Shown here piece after piece: positions 17,991 to 25,824 of a stretch of DNA of 25,824 nucleotides. Positions within the stretch are counted from its first letter, which is position 1. Each line of letters opens with the position of its first letter. Both the position numbers and the translations under genes were made by a program. Under the pieces are notes generated by a model, which was not told the DNA's origin, ran no database searches, and saw only the letters and a program-made list of their open reading frames with translations. The DNA comes from Byssochlamys sp. IMV 00236 (taxonomy: Eukaryota > Ascomycota > Eurotiomycetes > Eurotiales > Thermoascaceae), in assembly GCA_001931875.2 (NCBI GenBank), contig MSJH02000464.1, positions 1-25,824 on the forward strand, given 5' to 3'.

Positions 17991-18687
17991 GTTAAGGATA
18001 ATACTAGAAGCATTGCAAGCTCCAAAAAAGGCAATGCTATGAAAGGAAACTGAAGGCTGTTCAAATGAAAAATGCATCATACAATTCAATTTATACTTGA
18101 TTGATTCAACTCAAAGTGGTATACAATTTATAAAATATGCTTTTAGCGGTAGCTTTGTTTATGCTAAATAACTACTCTTTATGGATTTTATATAAGCAAT
18201 CATATAGTTTATAGTAATGCATTGAGGTTATCTATACTCTGCTCATAATACAGTTTTTCCTGAAAGTAATGTCGCATACTTCGGAAATATATAATACAAA
18301 ATATACAAAATACGACATCTTGAAACGATATTACTTTCTGGAAATAGTGTATGTTGACTATTTTGCTTTTAAAAAGTAAAAGAAATTGGATTTACATTGC
18401 AAGTTGAACTTTTAGTCGTACAACATCTATATATAGTCTCCCTTTTACTTGACAACTTTTGGATATTTCTACCAAATCAATAGAATCGTACTATTCATTC
18501 ATAGTATTATGTCTTGTTTCATAAAACAAATAACTTGATATACCCTAGTCTTGCTCTCAATCTATTGGCAGTAGCTATCCAGCAATCTAGTGTTTTATTG
18601 TGGTGCTTAAATGTTTTTGCAGTTTGGAGGTGTATTACTTGTTTGGATTTTGCAGTACCCCTTAGTATTACCCTAAAATTTCCTCTT
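17991..18687. other. AT-rich stretch with an imperfect hairpin
   Basis: No gene. 18255-18274 can pair imperfectly with 18326-18344 (around AAAGTAATGTCG and CGATATTACTTT), giving a hairpin of about 90 bp that could be a tiny inverted-repeat element. A 93-codon open frame at 18514-18795 overlaps repeat R and is not convincing. Confidence 0.4.
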
Positions 18688-19324
18688 CTAGTTCAAAACT
18701 ACTTGTTTGCGCGTGACTTAACAGACCTTTTGATCAACCAATCTTTCCCGGTTTGTTTATTTTTGTGTGAATTGAGTAAAAAGAAAACACTATAAGCTTA
18801 TGACAGATAACAAAGTATTTTTTGATCACTTGCTCCGCCGGTTATCTAACAGACGCACTACGCTTGAAATAAATATTATTGAGTGTGTATTTACTACGAT
18901 AAGACATATATTTCCATGTGGATTGTGAATGCATGATCGTTTATTTTATTTAATGTACAATGAAAATCACAAAAAAATCCATAAAAAACGAATTACATTT
19001 ATTAACAAAGCATCAACTTACATGATTGAGATATAAGTTTTGTAGCCAAATCAATTTATGCTTGAACAAAACAAAAACAAACAGTCTGTATATTTTCTCT
19101 GCTGCTTTCTTCTTTTGTGAGGCTCTTTAACCACATTGTAAAGGGACTTGGGAAAGTACGATATTTTATTTACAAACTATGAATAAAGCTGCTGGCACTT
19201 TACATCAGAGCTCATCAGAAAGCCATATATACCAGTGTCACATGAGGATATTATGCAGCGTCTTCATAAAATCGTTTAAACAAAGAGACAGGAGAAACTC
19301 CGAAAGGGGGGTATGCGATGATAT
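18688..19324 (+). repeat. Dispersed repeat R, copy at the centre/right arm junction
   Basis: Counterpart of 6501-7125. Identical to it from 18777 outwards; between 18688 and 18776 the two are only homologous (shared TTCAAAACT.CTTG block at about 18692-18705 and the 20-bp exact match at 18756-18775). Confidence 0.65.
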
Positions 19325-19584
19325 CATCCATAGAATAAAGCCATAATAGCCAACCAATGCTTTAAATCATTAGAGATATGCAAAGCACTTGTACCATTGG
19401 CCTATTAACAACCATTTCTCTTTTACCTTTAAAATTTTGCTAATGCATCTTTTGCATATTGAAAACATTTCCTTGTTTACACTATGAGAAGAAAAAGTAG
19501 GCACTTGGAATACATATAAAAAGGACAGGCATATTTGTATTATTTCCTTCAAATCAGACTTTTCATAATACATTTTCCTCAAAA

Positions 19585-19998
19585 ATGCGATCCTCTTTCA
19601 TCACTCTTACTTTTGCAGTTGTCTGTTTGCTTGGTTCTTCCTTGGCATCTCCAGTTTATGACAAACGCGCCCTTGGGGGCATCGGTCAAGCTGCGAGTGA
19701 AGTTGTTGATGGAGCTAGTGAAGCTGTTGGTGGAACTGCTGGTGGAGCTGCTGGTGGAGCTGCTGGTGAAGTTCTTGAGGATGTCGGTCAAACTGCTAGT
19801 GAAGTTGCTGGTGAAACTGGTAGTGAAACTGGTGAAGCTCTTGAGGGCGTCGATCAAGCTCTTGGGAGCATCGTTGGTCGTAGTGTACCAGGTGATGACG
19901 ACGGTGGTCATTTATACAAGAGAAGGCGTATACTCAAGAAAATATTGCGAGGTGCTCGCCGATTTTCTGGTTCAAGATCGCCCAGGCCACGCATGTGA
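19585..19998 (+). CDS. Secreted preproprotein with a cationic C-terminal peptide, right-arm copy
   Basis: Identical 137-aa product to the gene at 5827-6240: signal peptide, Kex2 site, acidic Gly/Ala-rich pro-region, second Kex2 site, 24-residue Arg/Lys-rich tail. The TATA-like CATATAAA at 19513-19520 lies about 65 bp upstream. Transcription points outwards in both arms. Confidence 0.75.
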   Translation: MRSSFITLTFAVVCLLGSSLASPVYDKRALGGIGQAASEVVDGASEAVGGTAGGAAGGAAGEVLEDVGQTASEVAGETGSETGEALEGVDQALGSIVGRSVPGDDDGGHLYKRRRILKKILRGARRFSGSRSPRPRM

Positions 19999-20205
19999 TC
20001 ACCATGTCTGATATTAACCAATACTTGTATGCGTTTTCATTATAAACTTTACTTTTAAAATAAAATCAATTGTAATTCCTGAAATCTTTACATCTCTCAA
20101 ATGATTTTCTTAAAGAGTATCGTATACGCCACACTCAGTTTTAGTAACAATGACACCTGGCTGGTTATTGATCTTTTTTTAAAAAAGAACGCTCTTATAG
20201 TATAA

Positions 20206-21100
20206 TCAACACTTTATAAATAACACGTAACTTATGAATTGTAAGAAGATATAGTCTTTAGAAAAAGACTGACTTTGACTTCCATTTGTGTTCTTCTTTG
20301 GATCAAAAGTAAGGTCAGCTTCAGCTAACCCTGAGGTATGTTGCATTATGAACAACTTTTTGTAAGAAACTGATTATAGTATTGTATATCACAGTCGAAA
20401 CTAACCTGATTCCAGCTGAGGGAGTGGTTTAGTTCTTACCTAACTTGATCTTTCTTGCTTTCCTCTTCCCTTGACGCCTTCTGGAGCCAATTATCGCTGA
20501 CCATACCCAAGATGCACGCTTTTGTTAATATATGAAAGTGTTTACTCGCTTTTTTTGCTTCTCTTTTAGTACAGTATTTAGCATCAATGTAATAACTGAT
20601 GTACTAAGCATTTATATTTTATTCTTTTGCGTCTGGTAAGTTCTTATTCATATCATTTGTCTATTTGTGCGTGAATGATATCTGAATGAAGCGTGCAAGT
20701 AGTCGTTATGGAAGGATGCAAAATAAATTATGAGCCGTATCAATTTGAATCGATCTTTAAAAACCATAAAAGGTGTAGCAGCAAAACACGATGCTGACAC
20801 GTACGCAGTTAGGTAGTACATGTTAAGGATCACCTTTCATATGCCATTATAGCTCATTTAAATCATTTATGTTCACCTCAAAACAACTTTCATATACAGT
20901 TGAAGGGGGCCAATGCTTTATCAAATGTGTAGTGAGAATAACTGTTGATAATTTGTACTAGTCAAGAAATCTTTCTTAAAACTGCTGAGCCCATCTTTAT
21001 ACCACGTCTAAGCATGAGTCACCATCTGATTTGAAATAGATGACACCCCTTAAGCAACAGCTTGAAAGGAGGAAAACATGAAATGTGTAAACTTTTACAG
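20206..21100. other. Gene-poor stretch of the right arm
   Basis: Mirror of 4725-5619. The only candidate is the weak spliced gene on the minus strand at 20206-20504. Confidence 0.35.
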
Positions 21101-21353
21101 CTAATCAAAGGTTTCCAAGAGTATTTCATCCAAACCATAGTTTTCAGCTCCAAGAGCATACTTAAGCTCATGAAGGTTCAGGCCTGTCAGAGCTTGCGCT
21201 CATTTTAGAATAGTGTCCGTTCCATACAGCAATTGGGTGTTCTAAAGTTCTCACAGGAGGCTATGTCATACTTTTATACACCTCTGCTTGTGCAACAGTG
21301 TATAATTCGTCAAAGGATGACATTTGCTCTTAATAAGTCACTGTTTTATATAC
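21101..21353 (-). pseudogene. Broken coding relic of unknown family, right-arm copy
   Basis: Mirror of 4472-4724: the same in-frame stop and frameshift, preceded by the same TATA-like string. Identical damage in both arms shows that the damage predates the arm duplication or that the copy is an artefact. Confidence 0.45.
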
Positions 21354-22822
21354 ATTTATACAAATGGGCCTGTGCACCCAATAAACCAACATGATCAACC
21401 CTATGTGGAAGAATATACTTTAAGCTTTGGAATCAACCACTACAAGGTACAATGAGCGGAGTCATTGAGTCGACAAAAGGAATCAGCCATACCATTCTTT
21501 GCCCACGGTATGATAAAAGTAAAACCTAAATGGACGACAGCGGGGGAGAGTCGGATATGAGTTTAGGCATAAGAGAAAATCAAGTAATGTATAGCCTCTG
21601 TGGAATATCTGAGATACGTTTAATGTCGTCACCTAATCTTTATCCTATATCGCAACACCCAGTAATCCGGAATATAAGGTAGTCATAAGATAAGCAATAA
21701 AAGATAGGACACACAGATCGACAATATCTTTTGATCATGACCAGGATGATCAGTTCTTTTCCTTACTGAAATGTTTGTGTGTGTCGACACTTTGTACATT
21801 CAAGAGCTCCCAATGTCAATGTTAAGAGGGCGAATAAGGCAAGGGTGGACGAGGCGCAGTTTCAGGAACAAAAGGTCCATCCTTCTTTTGCTACACAAAT
21901 CCATGAAATTTACAAGTGGCCCCGTGTGAATACGGTTGGTGGGAAATGTCTGTGGAGGCCCTTTGGTCCCTAATACGGATGAAGTCGGACTCGAGTACCA
22001 ATGAGTCCACACAAACTCTCACGGTTTTATTCTGATGATAAATATGGTAAAGGTATCACGAGATGAAGCTTTGGAATAAAGGGAAACATCAGTGTCCTAA
22101 TTAAAATGTGAACAAGAGGTGTGACAGTTTCTATAGAAATGATGGTACTTTATAAAGTGGGAGGAAAGGTCGAAAAAAGGAAAGAAAGAAAAAAAAAGCT
22201 AAAAAGATAGCAGTGTAACCTTTTTGGCTGGACCCTTTTGTCCCTACTTTTAAGCACGGTAACCAATTAGGAAGTCATTACTGGGAAAAAGACTGAATAA
22301 AAAAGCGGGGTAGCTGCACAGCGGGTAACTAAAAAAAATTTTTTATTCTAATCTTTTTATATTCATTTTGCGCTATTTTAGAACGAAATGGGTTCTTATT
22401 TTATTGTTCAACAAATAAAAAATGATTTACTTAAAATAGATCAAATGAATGAAAGAAGAGAAAAAGAAAGTGATGAAGGATGGAAAAAAGGGGTGCTCTT
22501 TAAGAGTATATTACAAAGGCTTCATTTGACTCTGCTATTTTAGAGATAGTTTCACGATATTTATTACTAAAAGCAATTCAGTTGGTCAACTGGATAACCG
22601 GGAAATATCTACCAATTGGGACCAGTGCTGAATCGGAAAATTTGGACAATCAAGGTTTTCCAGCTCTTTTTTTTTATATGTGTGTCCATTATTTTATTTA
22701 CTTGCGGGAAATTGTGACGAGCGTTGTATGACTTAGCAAAGCATTTGTGTCTGCCCATATGAAAGGACCCGTTGTTCCCTACTTTTTCTTTCTTTCTTTC
22801 TCTTTTTTATATTATTCTTTAC
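21354..22822. promoter_or_regulatory. Upstream region of the WRKY-like gene, right-arm copy
   Basis: Mirror of 3003-4471. The near-palindromic motif is at 22765-22786 and 22230-22251, and weaker at 21957-21973. No gene recognised. Confidence 0.4.
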
Positions 22823-23858
22823 ATGATGTGCGGCAATACTTCCCTTCTCTTATCTAAAGGCTCTAGACCCTCTGCACCCTACTCCAATCGATTACTTACA
22901 TCCCTTTGGGGTACACAGACAATCAAAGACTTATCGAGTGCTTGTTCTTTATCTATTGAAAAAGCCATTCAAGTCTATGGCTCACAACCAGAGCTCCTTA
23001 GTCTAATCTTGTCTAGCAAAGTAGAAGAAGACCGTCGAAAGGCAGAGGAAGCTAAACTACGTCAAAAGGAGATTGATTATATGCTTCATCAACAACAAAA
23101 AAAGAAAGATAAACCCACCAAGCCCATGCCTATGCTGCCCCATATCCCACAGAAAAGGGGAGATTCAATTCAGCCTTTGAAAGCCTCAACGCATTCCACG
23201 GATTCAACATTACCACCGTTACACATCAAGTCTTCCTACTCATCTCCGTGGAATCATCGTACCAATGAAACGACAAGAAAGACAAGCATTGATATGCTTC
23301 TCATTTCCGAGCACGATCCAGATCTCAAATTGCCTGAGCTTTCAATTCCTTCTTCCCGTTCTTCTACCAACACAGCCACCTCCACAGAAGACAATAGCCA
23401 ATTAGAGTAAGTCGCTAGACATCTGTTCCTTTGTAGTATGCATAACTTATACATGAAATAGATATAAACGTCCTCGCTCGTATTCGGAAGGATACGATCC
23501 TGCTGCCGGTTCAGCTTCTTCAAACGAGACGAATACAAAAAGACGCAAGCGTGAAATTCAAGCCATCACAACCATCATCGAAACCAAAGAGTTTCCTTAC
23601 AGCGATGATTACTTGTGGAAGAATAATGGCAATACAGTTCATAAAAAGACTGGATTCAAAAGCATTTATTACAAGTGTTCCAATGGTGCAAAGGTAAGAA
23701 CATATAAAGTTTATTGAATATCACACACTCATTTCCGCTCTTAGGGATGTCCTGTAAACAAGACTGTCACTTTTAAAGATAATGGAGAATACTTGATTAA
23801 ATATAGAGGAGAACATTTGGCAGAGTGCCATAGAATTAAGCGCATTACAGACCTTTAG
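22823..23858 (+). CDS. WRKY/GCM1-type zinc-finger transcription factor, right-arm copy
   Basis: Exons 22823-23406, 23462-23693 and 23745-23858, 309 aa, identical to the minus-strand copy at 1967-3002. The splices restore QLEYKRPRS and the SNGAKGCPVNK zinc-ligand region. See the left copy for domains. Confidence 0.78.
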
Positions 23859-24081
23859 ATTCCCTCTCTCATGTGTGTATATATATATTTATATTTATTT
23901 AGTATACCCTTTTTTCTCTCTCCTTTATATATTTCCTAGTTACCTTAACAGGTAGTCATCATCACTTTTTTTTTTAAAAAATGTAAATAAATATTGTAAC
24001 ATCTCTACGTAACAGGTGATAATAGTTTGTTTTTATCACCTTTTTTTTTCCATTTTTTCTCTTTTTTGCTCTTTTTTATTA

Positions 24082-24279
24082 ATGATCAACAGACCAAACC
24101 ACGTTATTCAAAACCAAAGACATTTTCAAGCATCCACTCCGGTCCCTCTTTGGTTAAAAGGAAAGCGGGACAAGTTGTTCGCATCTATCGTCTTTGTTGG
24201 TCTTACCGTTGGGGTTTTAGGTGCTGTTGAGGGAACAATAAGGTACTTGCTACATAAAAAAAGAAGAAGAAGAAGCTAA
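24082..24279 (+). CDS. Cytochrome c oxidase subunit 7 (COX7/COX7A-like), right-arm copy
   Basis: Identical 65-aa product to the gene at 1546-1743, again tail to tail with the WC-2 copy. Confidence 0.75.
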   Translation: MINRPNHVIQNQRHFQASTPVPLWLKGKRDKLFASIVFVGLTVGVLGAVEGTIRYLLHKKRRRRS

Positions 24280-24322
24280 TACTCTTTTATTAAAGAATGG
24301 TTCGAGGAAAGAAATAAATAAC

Positions 24323-25422
24323 TTATTGTTCAATATTGTTTTCTGTTGTCTGTAGCTTATTGGCCTTAGACCACCTTAACCCGCATGCGTTACATAAACT
24401 ATTCCGAAAAGTGTGTTTAGTTGTTTAATAAAAACTAGGTGATTTCTATTTTTTACGTCTTTGGCCCTTTGGGACCTCGTCGCCATTCAGGGGCATCCGT
24501 TCGGCCACAGTCGGTACAGATACGTGGTTGATCATCAGTACCTCTTCTCTATAGAATGTATTAGAACCATCATTTATAGTGCATTTTATATTACTTTTTT
24601 GCCAACTTTGAGTTTATTTGTCTCGTTGGTTGCTTCATCACCAATTTCAGGAGGATACGTCGTATTGAAGAGCTCACCTTCGAGGCCCATTGAGATACCT
24701 CGAGAGCGCTCACCAAGGTCAAATTGGAGACCTGTAAACAGATTGACTGATTCGGCTACACCAAACGAGTTAAGCACACCTTGAGTATACACATTTGGGT
24801 TAGATACAGCAGTAAAGAGCTGTTCAAAGTCTTCCTCAAAGTCATCGTATTCATCCTCCTGGGGTACTTGTGGTACAGTAACAGCCGTCTTTTTGGCAGC
24901 CTGAGCTTTAGCCAACTGAAGCTTACGCCTGAGGATTTCATTTTCCATCTTGACATTCAAGAAGGCATCCATCGTACGTGTCATCTCTGTAGGCACACTA
25001 CGCGCCGATCCAAAGAATGCATTTTTATAAAAGTGGCCGCGAATCTCTAAAGTGACGTGCTTACCATCCTTACGGAGGAATCGGAGGGTCGATCGCAGGA
25101 TGGATCCGTTTGTGTGAGCCAGACGGAACTCTCGTGTGAAGACATCAATGTCATCCACATGAATGAATTCTTTAAAGTTACGGCCCATCAATTCGCCTTG
25201 TTGGTAGCCGAGAAACTCTCGAGAGGCTGGAGAGCAAAAGAGAATGTTGAAATCCAAAGATAAGACATGAATGATATCACGGAGCTCTTCTAAAATGTTT
25301 TGTGACCAATTCTTGCGACGTGTAAACTCGTGTGGTCCAGAAGGAACACTTGTTTGTGTTGATCGTGCAGTTAGAGCTTGAGATGCCAAATTGCTAATCT
25401 CAACTACTTGACTGCTGTCCAT
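24323..25422 (-). CDS. White-collar-2-like transcription factor, right-arm copy
   Basis: Exons on the minus strand 25422-24595, 24548-24457 and 24398-24323; 331 aa, identical to the gene at 403-1502, with the same PAS domain and split C-X2-C-X18-C-X2-C GATA finger. Confidence 0.9.
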
Positions 25423-25790
25423 ATTAAATATATTAAAATGAAAGAAAAAGAGCGATAAATGATCAACTAACAACGAGGGGGGACTATTTTATATGGAGTA
25501 CCAATGTTTTTTATTTTTTTTTATTCTTTTTTGTTCTATTCTCCCAGCCTAAAACATGGCTGTAAGGTCAAAAAGCAAAGTTCTTTTCACTCGTTTACTC
25601 CGTTCAAATAATGCTGTGATATGTGCAACATCGTCGTCCTGAATTTGTTTGTTTGTAATTTTTGATAGCAGTGTTGTTCTAGAAAAACAAAAGGAGTTGC
25701 TTTTTTGATGCAATAAATAAACGCATTCGGCTTCTTTACAAGATGAGATTAAGCAAAGTAAAGCCATTTCTATTATGTTTGTCTAGTGTA

Positions 25791-25824
<34 letters not shown>
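25423..25824. other. Outer flank of the right arm
   Basis: Mirror of 1-402: promoter side of the WC-2 copy, an unrecognised 72-codon frame (25549-25767, minus strand), and the terminal T run. Confidence 0.4.

Larger units (their letters stand above)
18777..25824. repeat. Right arm of the 7,048-bp inverted repeat
   Basis: This is the reverse complement of 1-7048 and carries the same genes in opposite orientation. The outer end is a run of 30 T that mirrors the run of 30 A at the left end. Because both copies are identical, all gene descriptions of the left arm apply here. Confidence 0.97.

Noticed and set aside
18255..18344. Imperfect hairpin in the AT-rich stretch
   Set aside because: Short and mismatched in a base-biased region; not enough to call an element.
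18514..18795. 93-codon plus-strand open frame
   Set aside because: It overlaps the diverged part of repeat R and has no recognisable features; the hydrophobic residues come from T-rich DNA.
1..25824. Mating-type locus, Maverick or Starship-type giant mobile element
   Set aside because: No HMG-box sex gene, no protein-primed polymerase, no integrase or tyrosine recombinase is visible, and the cargo is core nuclear genes.
1..25824. tRNA, rRNA or CRISPR array
   Set aside because: I saw no tRNA-like T-loop context, no rRNA sequence and no regularly spaced direct repeats.

Overview
Organism. The window looks like nuclear DNA of an early-diverging, AT-rich fungus, most likely Mucoromycota (Mucorales-like). 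This rests on short GT-AG introns of about 45-65 nt, a White-collar-2 type PAS + GATA-finger gene, a WRKY/GCM1-like zinc-finger gene, a fungal UNC93-type transporter, a SYO1/HEATR3 ribosome-assembly gene, and LINE and Tc1 relics of the kind common there. I assigned the organism from protein resemblance only.

Layout. The window is an almost complete inverted-repeat structure. Bases 1-7048 reappear as the reverse complement at 18777-25824, so position x pairs with 25825-x. I saw no mismatch in the stretches compared, and every reading frame is mirrored. Both ends finish in exactly 30 A or 30 T. Each arm carries, from the outside in: a WC-2 homologue, a COX7-like respiratory subunit converging on it, a WRKY/GCM1-like transcription factor, a gene-poor stretch with one broken coding relic, and a small secreted preproprotein with a strongly cationic C-terminal peptide.

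The single-copy centre (7049-18776) starts with two intact housekeeping genes in tandem: SYO1 (13 exons, 668 aa as I reconstruct it) and an UNC93-like 469-aa membrane protein. After 11.6 kb it becomes a graveyard of mobile DNA: the linker of a LINE, part of a dispersed repeat (R), a decayed PD-(D/E)XK-like gene on the minus strand, a small element with about 200-bp terminal inverted repeats and a Tc1-type transposase scrap, a LINE reverse-transcriptase relic (YADD box) with its 3' hairpin, more of repeat R, and a second LINE 3' end with a zinc-binding C-terminus.

Key point. The arms join the centre inside repeat R. Homology between the two sides continues past the identical region as diverged repeat sequence. 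This fits a fold-back or template switch between inverted copies of R, either in the cell or in library preparation or assembly. The exactly matching outer ends make an assembly path that used one arm twice a serious possibility. The most interesting gene is the arm-borne precursor (5827-6240 and 19585-19998), which has the architecture of an antimicrobial-peptide precursor: signal peptide, Kex2 site, acidic Gly/Ala-rich pro-region, second Kex2 site, and a 24-residue peptide of net charge about +10.
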